A model generated the notes under the pieces. The model was given only the letters and a program-made list of their open reading frames with translations, had not been told where the DNA came from and made no database searches. Made by a program: the position numbers and the translations under genes. Below are positions 53,915 through 62,257 of a DNA stretch of 64,000 bases, piece by piece; within the stretch, counting starts at the first letter, position 1, and the number at the start of each line of letters is the position of its first letter. This DNA is from Nibribacter roseus (GTDB taxonomy: Bacteria; Bacteroidota; Bacteroidia; Cytophagales; Hymenobacteraceae). Location of the stretch: contig NZ_JBHSYQ010000003.1 in NCBI RefSeq assembly GCF_042662225.1, positions 992,001-1,056,000 of the forward strand. Direction: 5' to 3'.

Positions 53915-54472
53915 TTGATTCACCAAACCGCACAAGAATACACCCGCGTAATAGAGGCTTGCCAGAAGCTTTTTTTGCAAAAAACACAGGACTATGGTAC
54001 GGCCTGGCGCATCTTAAGGCTGCCCTCTATCACTGACCAGATTTTTATCAAAGCCCAGCGCATCAGGTCTATTCAGGAGAAAGGCACCCAAAAAATACAG
54101 GATGACATTACCTCTGAGTTTGTGGCCATTGTGAATTATTGCGTCATTGCCCTTATGCAGGAGCAGCTCATTGCCCAAGGTGAAGAGGAGCAGGCGCTGT
54201 CAGTAGAGCGGGTGAGGGAGCTGTACCAGGAGGAGATACGGAAGACTCAGGCTTTACAGGAAGACAAGAACCATGACTACGGCGAAGCCTGGCGCAGCAT
54301 GCGCGTTGAGTCCATGACCGACCTTATTTTGATGAAGATTTACCGCACGAAGCAGATTGAAAACAATGAGGGCAAAACATTGGTGTCTGAGGGGGTGGAG
54401 GCGAATTACCGAGACATGCTCAACTATGCCGTTTTCTGCCTGATCAAGCTAAACTATCCCAACCATGTTTAA
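53915..54472 (+). CDS. DUF1599 protein with internal duplication
   Basis: 185 aa, start TTG. Two similar halves: residues about 8-90 (FLQKTQDYGTAWRILRLPSI, IFIKAQRIRSIQEKG, FVAIVNYCVIALM) and 103-180 (EDKNHDYGEAWRSMRVESM, LILMKIYRTKQIENN, YRDMLNYAVFCLI). The pattern DYG-AWR-hhhh-K-RI repeats in each. It is all-helical, perhaps of the MazG/dUTPase-like nucleotide type (inference), function unknown. It overlaps the next gene by eight bases. Confidence 0.85.
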   Translation: MIHQTAQEYTRVIEACQKLFLQKTQDYGTAWRILRLPSITDQIFIKAQRIRSIQEKGTQKIQDDITSEFVAIVNYCVIALMQEQLIAQGEEEQALSVERVRELYQEEIRKTQALQEDKNHDYGEAWRSMRVESMTDLILMKIYRTKQIENNEGKTLVSEGVEANYRDMLNYAVFCLIKLNYPNHV

Positions 54473-55580
54473 ACTGGTGCTTAACCGAATTGCCTGGCTG
54501 GTAGTGGGCGGTCTGTTCATTTTTTCAGGCCTGATCAAGCTCAATGACCCTGTTGGTACTGCCATAAAGCTTGAGGAGTATTTTGAGGTGTTCTCCGCTG
54601 ATTTCTCTTTGGTTTTTCAGGCGTTTAAGCCTTACGCGCTGTACCTCTCCATTTTCTTAAGTTCTTTGGAAGTGGTGCTGGGGGTGGCGCTGCTGGTGCG
54701 TTGGCGGGTGAGGCTGGTACTGTGGCTGCTCTTTTTCCTGACGCTGTTCTTTACGTTCCTGACCTTTTACTCAGCGTATTACAACAAAGTAACCGACTGT
54801 GGCTGCTTCGGAGATTTTATAAAACTGACGCCCTGGCAGTCATTCAGCAAAGATGTGGTGCTGCTGGTGCTCATTCTGGTTCTGTTGTTTACTCAGCGGT
54901 TTTTGGCCCCGTTTCGGAAAATCAGCTCCAAAACAGGTGGTGTGGTGGTAGCTCTGGCCGTTCTTCTGTCAGTGGCCATTGGAGTGTATGCTTATCAGCA
55001 CCTGCCGTATTTTGATTTCAGGGTCTACAAAGTCGGGAACAATATTCCAAAGCTCATGAAAGCCTCGGCGCCAATGCGGTACCAGTACATTATGGAGAAA
55101 GACGGGAAGGAATACACCTTTGATCAATTCCCCACAGACAAGAGCTACAAGTTCAAAGAAATGGTGGCTCAAAATCCTGAAGACGGTCCAAAAATATCTG
55201 ACTTCAACGTCTGGAATGACATGGGGGACTTTACGCAGGAAATGTTTCTGGGAAACCGGCTGCTGATAGTGGTACACAACGTCAGCAAAACAGAGCCTGA
55301 GATCTATCCAGAAATAAATAATTTGCTGGCAGGCTTAGAGAAGAGCCAGAGCCCCAAAGTAGTACCAGTAGTTCTCACCTCTAGTAGCAGCCAGGAGTTT
55401 GACGTGTTCCGGCATGAAGTGAACCTAGCCGCTCCCTACTTCTTCGCTGATGCCACTGTGCTTAAAACAATGATACGCTCTAACCCAGGGGTGCTGTTAC
55501 TGCAGAATGGCGTGGTAGTAGGCAAATGGCATTACAATGATTTGCCCACGGTAGAAGAAGTGCAGAATAAGCTGAAATAA
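54465..55580 (+). CDS. BT_3928-family membrane protein (DoxX-like)
   Basis: 371 aa. Four to five N-terminal transmembrane helices (WLVVGGLFIFSGLIKL, LSIFLSSLEVVLGVALLV, LVLWLLFFLTLFFTFLTF, VVLLVLILVLLF, VVVALAVLLSVAIGVYA) carry the DoxX/MauE-like motif TDCGCFGDFIKLTPWQSF. The periplasmic C-terminal half resembles a thioredoxin-like domain. The loop between helices 4 and 5 (RFLAPFRKISSKTG) is encoded by a PAL copy at 54897. The start overlaps the DUF1599 stop, so they form an operon. Confidence 0.87.
   Translation: MFKLVLNRIAWLVVGGLFIFSGLIKLNDPVGTAIKLEEYFEVFSADFSLVFQAFKPYALYLSIFLSSLEVVLGVALLVRWRVRLVLWLLFFLTLFFTFLTFYSAYYNKVTDCGCFGDFIKLTPWQSFSKDVVLLVLILVLLFTQRFLAPFRKISSKTGGVVVALAVLLSVAIGVYAYQHLPYFDFRVYKVGNNIPKLMKASAPMRYQYIMEKDGKEYTFDQFPTDKSYKFKEMVAQNPEDGPKISDFNVWNDMGDFTQEMFLGNRLLIVVHNVSKTEPEIYPEINNLLAGLEKSQSPKVVPVVLTSSSSQEFDVFRHEVNLAAPYFFADATVLKTMIRSNPGVLLLQNGVVVGKWHYNDLPTVEEVQNKLK
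54897..54936. repeat. PAL repeat inside the DoxX-like gene, copy 19
   Basis: CGGTTTTTGGCCCCGTTTCG followed by GAAAATCAGCTCCAAAACAG. It is in codon phase 1 and encodes a basic loop between two membrane helices. Confidence 0.7.
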
Positions 55581-55603
55581 CCTATTGGTACGTGGCGTGC
55601 CTT

Positions 55604-55643
55604 CTGTTTTTAGCCAGTTTTGAAGAAAACAGCGCTGAAACAG
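55604..55643. repeat. PAL palindromic repeat, copy 20
   Basis: CTGTTTTTAGCCAGTTTTGA followed by AGAAAACAGCGCTGAAACAG. It lies 24 bases past the DoxX-like stop. Confidence 0.8.
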
Positions 55644-55691
55644 AGGTCACGCCATCTATTTTTTTCATTAATTACACCTTTGCATTTCAAT

Positions 55692-56255
55692 ATGTCTTCC
55701 TCATCAACAGTCCAACCAAAGAGCGCGATGGGCACTATTTTCTTGGTAGGTATGCCAGGCTGTGGCAAGTCTAGTGTGGGTAAGGTGCTGGCGGAGCGGT
55801 TAAATTATTCGTTTCTGGACCTTGACACACTGCTGGAGGAGCAGGAGGGAAGCAGTGTTGCCCAAATCTTTAAACAGAAAGGTCAAACGTATTTTAGAGA
55901 GGCCGAAGCCCGGGCCTTACGGAGTGTGGCTAAAACAAATGGTGGTGTAGTTTTGGCCACCGGCGGTGGGGCGCCTTGTTTTCATGATAATATGACCTAT
56001 ATGATAGAGAGTGGCCTGGCGGTTTACTTAAAGGTATCAGTAGCTGAATTAGCAGCTAGGCTTACCGAGCTGGATCTGCAGGTTCGTCCGCTGCTGCGCA
56101 ATAAATCATCTGAAGAGCTGCATAGTTATTTAGCCGAAACTTTAGCTCAGCGTGAAAGATTTTACCAGATGGCAACGTTAGTGCAAGAGGTAGACAGGCA
56201 ATCTGTTGAAGCTGTAGCTGTGGAGCTATATCGGCAAATAAGAGCTGTTTGCTAA
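55692..56255 (+). CDS. aroK: Shikimate kinase
   Basis: 187 aa. Phosphorylates shikimate in the aromatic amino-acid pathway. P-loop GMPGCGKSS (20-28), shikimate-binding FLDLD (D43, D45), GGGAP (91-95) and lid arginine R132 in VRPLL. An in-frame frame upstream to 55620 crosses PAL copy 20 and is rejected. ATG 55692 lies closely behind a -7-like CACCTTTG; ATG 55728, just before the first strand, is an alternative start. Confidence 0.93.
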   Translation: MSSSSTVQPKSAMGTIFLVGMPGCGKSSVGKVLAERLNYSFLDLDTLLEEQEGSSVAQIFKQKGQTYFREAEARALRSVAKTNGGVVLATGGGAPCFHDNMTYMIESGLAVYLKVSVAELAARLTELDLQVRPLLRNKSSEELHSYLAETLAQRERFYQMATLVQEVDRQSVEAVAVELYRQIRAVC

Positions 56256-56285
56256 TTTCTGGGCCCAGGCTGTCAGAAATTTAGT

Positions 56286-56293
56286 TATTTTTG
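56286..56293 (+). promoter_or_regulatory. -7 box TATTTTTG
   Basis: TAnnTTTG match 46 bases before the hydroxylase ATG. No firm -33 element. Confidence 0.5.
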
Positions 56294-56339
56294 CGTGTTT
56301 TTAAGGAGAGAACGTTTCATCTAATACTTTTTTACCACT

Positions 56340-56948
56340 ATGAAACCGAATCACAAAGGATCGGCCACCATTTTTAAAAATCCGGTGCTGGAGCGTTTAA
56401 CGCATACCCATATTGCCATTCCAATTTCTATTTTCCTGTTGATAGCTACCGGTTTGTTGATCTACGGGTTCCGCTATGGTTTTCTGGATGTGCTTTCAGC
56501 CCTTGGCCTGTTCTTGGCAGGTTGGTTGATTTTTTCGCTGGTTGAATACATGGCGCACCGGTATATTTTTCATATGGCACCCACTAATGAGTTAAAGCGG
56601 AACATACAGTATACCTTCCATGGCAACCACCACGACTACCCGAAAGACAAAACTCGTTTGGCCATGCCGCCTATTGTGAGTCTGTTTATAGCCTCTTTTT
56701 TCTTTTTCGTGTTTAAACTAATCTTTGGAACCATGGTCTTTGGCATAGTGGCGGGTTTCTTGTTTGGTTATGCCCTGTACCTGTTTGTGCACTACGCGGT
56801 GCATGCCTATGCCCCACCTAAAAACTTTTTAAAGACCCTCTGGATTCACCACAGTATTCACCATTACAAAGACCCTGAGCGGGCGTATGGCGTGTCATCT
56901 CCTCTGTGGGACTGGGTTTTGGGTACCATGCCTGAGCGGAAAAGATAA
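56340..56948 (+). CDS. Fatty-acid hydroxylase / sterol desaturase family membrane protein
   Basis: 202 aa with four membrane segments. The di-iron histidine clusters are visible: EYMAHRYIFH, FHGNHHDYP, YAVHAYAP and IHHSIHHYKDPERAYGVSSPLWDWVLGT cut by conserved residues. This pattern fits 2-hydroxylation of fatty acids, probably of sphingolipid or ornithine-lipid acyl chains in this phylum (inference). It is monocistronic, with a terminator 20 bases after the stop. Confidence 0.9.
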   Translation: MKPNHKGSATIFKNPVLERLTHTHIAIPISIFLLIATGLLIYGFRYGFLDVLSALGLFLAGWLIFSLVEYMAHRYIFHMAPTNELKRNIQYTFHGNHHDYPKDKTRLAMPPIVSLFIASFFFFVFKLIFGTMVFGIVAGFLFGYALYLFVHYAVHAYAPPKNFLKTLWIHHSIHHYKDPERAYGVSSPLWDWVLGTMPERKR

Positions 56949-56967
56949 ATTATATAATCATGGAAAG

Positions 56968-56992
56968 AAAGGGCCTTCTGGCCCTTTTTTTT
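56968..56992 (+). terminator. Intrinsic terminator
   Basis: Stem AAAGGGCC / GGCCCTTT with a four-base loop and a T8 run. Confidence 0.85.
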
Positions 56993-57654
56993 GTGCCCTG
57001 TTCAAAGGGTTGGCCGCCCCTACTGTTGCCTTTGAAGCCTTTCTTGTGGTAGTAAACTAAGTAGCTTATCTAGCTCACAAACACCTGCCCTTCCATTTTC
57101 TTCAGGGGCAAATGGAGATAAACGCTATTAAAATTAATACGTAGCCTGCTGTGGCTTTGCCTCTGCACTTTCTTGCTATTCTGGTGAGATAAAGAGAGCT
57201 AAAACTTAAGTTGTTGGTAACCAACTATTTTGAAAAGTTGAGGCTAAGTATATATGCCTTGTATTTTATTGGGAAAATCTAGAATTGTAGAATATAATAA
57301 AAAAAATAATTAAGTAAATAATTGTATAAATCTTTTAATAAAACGTATAAATATTTATATATTAAGCAAATGTTGTATAATAAATTGATGTCTGAAGATT
57401 TCAAACATATTAACAAGTTGTATTTCTATTGGGTTGTTAATTAGCTAGTTATAGCCAATTTGCAGGATAAGATTCATAAAAAATCAAATTTTTCAAGGAA
57501 ATTACCCTTAGTTCTTGGGGTAATATATAGTCTATCTGTAAATAGTTATATTTCAAAATTAGATGAATTGTTTATTTAATTGTCTAATTTTGTGTCGTAT
57601 CCAAAGTGTCAAGTCTGCTAACCCCCAAGCAGCCCAAAAGATTATTTTAATATT
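56993..57654. other. Long AT-rich gene-free region
   Basis: About 660 bases. From about 57230 to 57600 the sequence is extremely AT-rich with many short TAT and AATA runs. No gene, hairpin or PAL copy. It presumably contains the promoter of the following T9SS gene, perhaps TAATTTTG at 57585-57592. Confidence 0.5.
57585..57592 (+). promoter_or_regulatory. Candidate -7 box TAATTTTG
   Basis: TAnnTTTG match 62 bases before the ATG at 57655. The surrounding AT richness makes chance matches likely. Confidence 0.35.
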
Positions 57655-59931
57655 ATGAAAATTCTGTACTTTTCTTATCGCATTTTGGGGGTATTATGCT
57701 TATTTCTTTTGCTTTCTTTTACAGTGAAAGCTCAAGTTTCTATTACTTCCCAGCAGTACGAGTACGCCCAAGATTTTAACACGCTAACAGCTGGTGCTTG
57801 GGTTAATAACTCTACTTTGGCAGGATGGTATGTGCAATCGTCAAATGGAACAGCGCTTACAAATGTAGTTGCTACCATTGGCGATGATTTTACAAATGGG
57901 ATTAAAAGCTATGGGGCTGTTAATAATACAGATAGAGCCATAGGAATAGTAGCGGGCAATACTGGTACTGGTTACATTGGTTTGCATTTGAAAAATGCTT
58001 CTGGCAGCAGTATATCTAACTTTGTTGTTAGTTATTCTGCTGAGCTATGGTACAATACTAAAACTCCAAGGCAAATTTCATTTTCTTATAAGGTTATTCC
58101 AAGCGGAGGAACTGTTGACCTGAATTCTACTGGTTGGACTGTAGTCTCTGATTTAGGTACAATGCCTGAGAGAGGGCAAGGAGGTAATAACATTACCATG
58201 GATGGAAATTCAGTTAATGATACTAGAACCATGGTTGGTCTAGTGGGTCTTTCTTTAGGAGCAAATCAAGAATTAATTATTAGATGGTCTGAGGTACAGG
58301 AAAACAATAAGAATAGAGTAGGAATTGACAATGTGGCAATCTCAGCAGGAACAGCTAGTTCCTCAACTACTAATACTTATTTTCTAAGTACCCTTGCTCA
58401 TAATGAAACAGGCCCATTTAATATTGGTGTGAAAACCAGATGGGTGAATAGAAATGGAGTTGTCCATCCAGATCCTTTTCCAGCTGCAAATACAACTTAC
58501 ATCATAGACAAATCTTATGCTGTACTAACGTCAAGTGTTACTTTGCCTACTGGCAGCAAGTTTGTGTTAGGGTCTGGCTTGAACTTAACCATTCCAACTA
58601 CAGCTGCGCTTAATGGTACCATTGATGTAGGCGCAAACGCGACGCTTTACATAGAAAATAGTACGCTGCCAACGCTGGGAACTGTGTCTTCTACCAGTAC
58701 CATAGAGTATGGAGCTGCACCTACTGTTATTTCTACAGAAACGTATGGTAATTTGCAAATCAATGGAGGCGTAAAAAAGCTGACAAAAAACACTATTGTC
58801 AAAGGCAACTTAAGAATCAAAAATGGCGGAAAGCTAGATTTAGGTGAGCATGACCTTATCATGGAAGACCCCACCAAGTTTGCAGAGTATAATGCCACCA
58901 GTTATATCCAAGTGTTGGGCAATGGTAAAGTGAAGGTAAGATTAAAGCCAGGTGGGAAAGCATTCATTCCAGTAGGAAATGCGTCTGGTTATACACCTAT
59001 TGAGCTAAATCTTGCTAGTGGAACTGAAGATGACTTCAGTGTTCGTGTAATTGATAAAGTCTATACCTCTTACTTGAATGATGTTCCTCAAGGTTCTACT
59101 ATTGACTCGTCTGTGGTAAACAAAACTTGGTTGATTGAAGAAGGTGTAAAGGGTGGCTCTAACATGAATATTACCCTTTTCTGGAACGCCACTGACACCC
59201 TCAGAGGATTTAAAAAAGACAGTGTGTTTATTGCTCACTATGAAAATGGCGCTTGGGATACAACAACTAAGCAAAAAGCGACCGAAGCGAACGGGATGTA
59301 TAGTATAACCCGCACTGGAAATATGTCATTTTCGCCTTATGCAATAATGTCTTCAAAAGCCCCAGCCCCTGAGCCGCTACCAGTAGAATTACTTTACTTC
59401 AATGCAAAACGCAATGGTGGAAAAGTGACGTTTGAGTGGGCTACAGCTTCTGAAAAAGACAATGAGTTCTTTCAGGTTGAGCAAAGCCTAGACGGAAAAC
59501 TGTTTAGAGAAGTAGGAGATAAAATAGTAGGTGCAGGAAACAGTGTCGTAGAGAATCGGTACCAGTCCTCTATTACCACAAGCCTTGCTCAAACCATATA
59601 TTACCGGTTAAAGCAGACAGATTTCAACGGTGATACTTCTTATTCAAAAGTGGTAGCGGTAGGCTATAACGGTAAAGGTGTGGCCGGAGCCCTTGAGCTC
59701 TACCCCAACCCTTCTGAAGGACTGGTATATTTACGGGCTCCTTACCTGATAGAAGGTGAAGCCTCTGTCACCGTATTCCGCAGTAACGGGCAAGAAGTTC
59801 TGCGCCAGCAGGTGCAGGTTGAGGCAGGTGCCCCTATAGCATTAGATTTAAGCCTTCAGCAGGCAGGTGTGTATTTTGTGAAAGTGAATTACGCTGATAA
59901 ACAAGCCACGCTAAGACTGGTCTTATTATAG
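57655..59931 (+). CDS. Large T9SS-secreted protein
   Basis: 758 aa. The signal peptide is residues 1-26 (ending VKAQ). The N-terminal 230 residues (YEYAQDFNTLT...GWYVQ) form a beta-sandwich-like domain common in Bacteroidota extracellular proteins. The middle has repeated strand motifs (LGSGLNLTIP, NLQINGGVKKLTKNTIVKGN) like a beta-helix or filler domain. PLPVELLYFNAKRNGGKVTFEWATASEKDNEFF precedes the C-terminal T9SS type A sorting domain (LELYPNPSEG to VLL). Probably a surface or released adhesin; ligand unknown. Confidence 0.88.
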   Translation: MKILYFSYRILGVLCLFLLLSFTVKAQVSITSQQYEYAQDFNTLTAGAWVNNSTLAGWYVQSSNGTALTNVVATIGDDFTNGIKSYGAVNNTDRAIGIVAGNTGTGYIGLHLKNASGSSISNFVVSYSAELWYNTKTPRQISFSYKVIPSGGTVDLNSTGWTVVSDLGTMPERGQGGNNITMDGNSVNDTRTMVGLVGLSLGANQELIIRWSEVQENNKNRVGIDNVAISAGTASSSTTNTYFLSTLAHNETGPFNIGVKTRWVNRNGVVHPDPFPAANTTYIIDKSYAVLTSSVTLPTGSKFVLGSGLNLTIPTTAALNGTIDVGANATLYIENSTLPTLGTVSSTSTIEYGAAPTVISTETYGNLQINGGVKKLTKNTIVKGNLRIKNGGKLDLGEHDLIMEDPTKFAEYNATSYIQVLGNGKVKVRLKPGGKAFIPVGNASGYTPIELNLASGTEDDFSVRVIDKVYTSYLNDVPQGSTIDSSVVNKTWLIEEGVKGGSNMNITLFWNATDTLRGFKKDSVFIAHYENGAWDTTTKQKATEANGMYSITRTGNMSFSPYAIMSSKAPAPEPLPVELLYFNAKRNGGKVTFEWATASEKDNEFFQVEQSLDGKLFREVGDKIVGAGNSVVENRYQSSITTSLAQTIYYRLKQTDFNGDTSYSKVVAVGYNGKGVAGALELYPNPSEGLVYLRAPYLIEGEASVTVFRSNGQEVLRQQVQVEAGAPIALDLSLQQAGVYFVKVNYADKQATLRLVLL

Positions 59932-59941
59932 AAGAGTTTAC

Positions 59942-59990
59942 GCTCAAAAACAGAAGGGGCCGCAATTTGCGGCCCCTTCTGTTTTTGAGC
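59942..59990. terminator. Bidirectional terminator
   Basis: Near-perfect 24-bp arms beginning GCTCAAAAACAGAAGGGGCC. Its right arm runs into PAL copy 21. Confidence 0.9.
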
Positions 59991-60017
59991 TGTTTCAGCT
60001 AAATCAAGCCTAAAACG
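59979..60017. repeat. PAL palindromic repeat, copy 21
   Basis: CTGTTTTTGAGCTGTTTCAG followed by CTAAATCAAGCCTAAAACG. It abuts the stop codon of the small minus-strand gene. Confidence 0.7.
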
Positions 60018-60188
60018 CTAGCGTCTTATCTTTCTAAAAAGCCACACTACTAGCAGCACCACCAAGATAATAAGGATCAAGGCAGTCCACATGCCGGCTT
60101 TGAAAATTCCTCCTATCAGGTCGCAGCTGCTCATCATGACCATCATGACCATCATTAAAGCGAAAAAGTATCCTTGTAAGTTTTTCAT
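60018..60188 (-). CDS. Small lipoprotein with one transmembrane helix
   Basis: 56 aa. The N-terminal methionine-rich hydrophobic signal (LMMVMMVMM) ends in lipobox SSC (C22), then DLIGGIFKAGMWTA and a strong transmembrane helix (LILIILVVLLVVWLF) with a basic tail RKIRR. Short proteins of this lipobox / GGIFKAG / helix pattern recur in Bacteroidota; function unknown. The lipid anchor plus a second helix so close is unusual. Low confidence only for whether it is lipidated; the frame itself is well formed. Confidence 0.7.
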   Translation of the reverse strand: MKNLQGYFFALMMVMMVMMSSCDLIGGIFKAGMWTALILIILVVLLVVWLFRKIRR

Positions 60189-60582
60189 AGTTGTAGGTTT
60201 AAAGTCAAGGTGTTGAATCTGATAATCAGATCTATTGTGTTTTTTTAATACTCTTATTTGAGCAAAAAGGTTGAATGAGCTCCTGAACAGGAAGCTGAAG
60301 ACTAGTGTTTTTGAAGCTGAGGTAAGTCTTCGCCGCTCATAAAGCCTGGAGGAGGCAAGGGCATCCTATTGTCATAGGTGAAGGCGCCGCTTTAGAAGTA
60401 TGGTGAAGATTGTGCATTGGCCAAAAAATGAAAATACCTGTTCATTCAGAAGCATTGGGTATTTGTTTCTGTATCTTATTGTTTTATAGCGAATTAATCC
60501 GTTACTTCATAGAAGAGGAGTGGCTGCTCTGTTCATGTTTGCACTTGTCGCTGAAACCCTCATCACTCTAAAATCTAATGGT
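60189..60582. other. Intergenic region between divergent small genes
   Basis: 394 bases. It contains the 15-base inverted repeat at 60217-60231. A stretch near 60320-60400 is purine- and GC-richer than its surroundings but has no gene. No PAL copy seen. Confidence 0.45.
60217..60231. promoter_or_regulatory. Operator-like inverted repeat
   Basis: ATCTGAT, one central base, then ATCAGAT. It lies 29 bases upstream of the small lipoprotein gene on the minus strand. Confidence 0.3.
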
Positions 60583-61251
60583 ATGAAATGGGCCTACAGT
60601 TTGAGAAGGAAAACCAAGGTGGCAGTTTTGCTGGCCTTGGTAATGGTGTTGGTGCTCGCCAAGAACTTGATTGACAGTAAAAATGTGAGCCAGCTTGGAA
60701 ATTCTTTTGCCGCCGTATATGAAGACCGATTGTTGGTAGAGAGTTATATCTTTCAGCTATCAAACCACCTGTACAGCAAAAAGATGTTGGTTGACAACTG
60801 CAGTAACCAAGGAGATTATTCAAAATTATATAATCAACTAATTCATCATAACACTGCCATTAACGCCTTAATCCTAGATTATGGTAAAACAGAACTGACG
60901 GAAGCGGAGTCTGTAAGGTTTGCCGCCTTTAAGCGTAACATGTCAGAGATTAGCAGACTTGAGTTGAGCTATCTGCAGAACGAGGCTGTAGAGGTAGAGA
61001 TGGCTCATGGCAAACAGCTAATGGATGCCCAGTACAGTGTGGCCGCCGGCAATTTAGAGCAGCTATCAAAAATTCAAGTGGCGGAAGGAAAGCGCCTGAA
61101 CGAGAAGTCAAAGGAAATAATTGCCGGTTCTACCATTCTTACCCAATTTGAGTTGGTGTTGATCATTTGTTTGGGTTTAGTTATCCAAATACTCATTTTT
61201 GCTTCGAAATCGGTTTTGCCTAAATTTCCGCAGAAGCCAATGTTGAATTAG
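60583..61251 (+). CDS. Stand-alone chemoreceptor-type four-helix-bundle sensor
   Basis: 222 aa. A transmembrane helix near residues 11-26 (TKVAVLLALVMVLVLAKNLI), a helical periplasmic region like 4HB_MCP sensors (SFAAVYEDRLLVESYIFQLSNHLYSKKML), and a second membrane helix near 195-212 (FELVLIICLGLVIQILIF). No HAMP, signalling, kinase or diguanylate-cyclase domain follows; the protein ends 15 residues later. The start at 60583 (MKWAYSLRRKTK) is preferred to the GTG at 60520 because of the basic residues before the first helix. Confidence 0.75.
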   Translation: MKWAYSLRRKTKVAVLLALVMVLVLAKNLIDSKNVSQLGNSFAAVYEDRLLVESYIFQLSNHLYSKKMLVDNCSNQGDYSKLYNQLIHHNTAINALILDYGKTELTEAESVRFAAFKRNMSEISRLELSYLQNEAVEVEMAHGKQLMDAQYSVAAGNLEQLSKIQVAEGKRLNEKSKEIIAGSTILTQFELVLIICLGLVIQILIFASKSVLPKFPQKPMLN

Positions 61252-61268
61252 TTCAGACAATTTAAATT

Positions 61269-61661
61269 ATGAATACCAGATGGGTATTAGCAGGTAGTGC
61301 TCTGGTGATGGGTGCTATTGGAATGGCTGCTTCATTTCTGCCCCATGAGATCTTACAATACCTAGGAGCTCCGGCCGTAGGAATATATGCTTTGTTGCTG
61401 CAGCTCATGGGGTCTCTGTACTTAGGTTTTGGTATTCTAAATTGGATGTCAAGGCGGGTGTTAATAGGAGGGATATATGCTCGTCCGTTAGCCATGGGCA
61501 ATTTTCTGCACTTTTTTGTGGGTGCTATGGCTTTGATAAAAGCCTTGCCTGTTGAATACCTGCCCCTGATCAGTATTTATGCCATTTTCGCCGCCTTATT
61601 CGGGGTCATCTGCTTCCGGCACCCTGTGGCCGTTAAAGAAGTGGAGCCCGTTGTCAAATAA
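61269..61661 (+). CDS. Small integral membrane protein
   Basis: 130 aa with four hydrophobic helices: WVLAGSALVMGAIGMAASFL, VGIYALLLQLMGSLYLGFGIL, LAMGNFLHFFVGAMALIKAL and LPLISIYAIFAALFGVICF. No catalytic motif; the family is not recognised. It starts 18 bases after the four-helix-bundle gene, so they may be transcribed together. Confidence 0.75.
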   Translation: MNTRWVLAGSALVMGAIGMAASFLPHEILQYLGAPAVGIYALLLQLMGSLYLGFGILNWMSRRVLIGGIYARPLAMGNFLHFFVGAMALIKALPVEYLPLISIYAIFAALFGVICFRHPVAVKEVEPVVK

Positions 61662-61671
61662 AAATCCTTGG

Positions 61672-61711
61672 CTGTTTTTGGCCTGCTTTTCAGAAATCAA
61701 GCCAGAAACAG
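61672..61711. repeat. PAL palindromic repeat, copy 22
   Basis: CTGTTTTTGGCCTGCTTTTC followed by AGAAATCAAGCCAGAAACAG. It lies 11 bases after the preceding stop. Confidence 0.8.
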
Positions 61712-61801
61712 CCACCAATCAGAGTTGAAGCTTATTTTGGCTTATGACATAAAGTTGCCCAATGTAGTTACTTTTAGCAGCTTGGCCTCGTAAAAGCCTG
61801 C

Positions 61802-62191
61802 ATGGGAATTCGAAATATTTTTTCCAGACAGGCAAAAGAACGTATTAAAGAAGGCTTAGAAGTTCAGGAAAAGCAGAATTTGGAGGTGCGTGACAAACTG
61901 GCCATGGACAGAACCAAGCTGGCCAACGAGCGCACCCTCATGTCTTACATGCGCAGCGCCTTTGGCTTGTTGGTGGCTGGCCTTACTTTCATTAAGCTTT
62001 TCTGGGATGACCCTGTCTACGTCTGGATTGGTGTAGCCACCATTCCTGTTGGCATTTTAGTTGCCGTTTGGGGCTTTCACCGTTACTCCAAAACAAAGCG
62101 CATAATGGAAGAGCATACCAGCACATACATGCCTACCAGCCCCATCCGTACAGAATTGGTGAAACAAGAAAAGCTTGACTCTTCTGAATAA
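61802..62191 (+). CDS. DUF202 (YidH-type) membrane protein
   Basis: 129 aa. The family motif TKLANERTLMSYMRSAFGLLVAGLTFIK is split across the first helix and its basic approach. The second helix is VWIGVATIPVGILVAVWGF. Function unknown. A short basic N-terminal segment (RQAKERIKEGLEVQEKQN) precedes the domain. The WYL regulator starts 67 bases later. Confidence 0.87.
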   Translation: MGIRNIFSRQAKERIKEGLEVQEKQNLEVRDKLAMDRTKLANERTLMSYMRSAFGLLVAGLTFIKLFWDDPVYVWIGVATIPVGILVAVWGFHRYSKTKRIMEEHTSTYMPTSPIRTELVKQEKLDSSE

Positions 62192-62257
62192 GGTTTAAGT
62201 ATAGCTTCATTGACGGATTTGCAGCATCTTGCAGTATCTCATGCTAAACCTGAAGCC

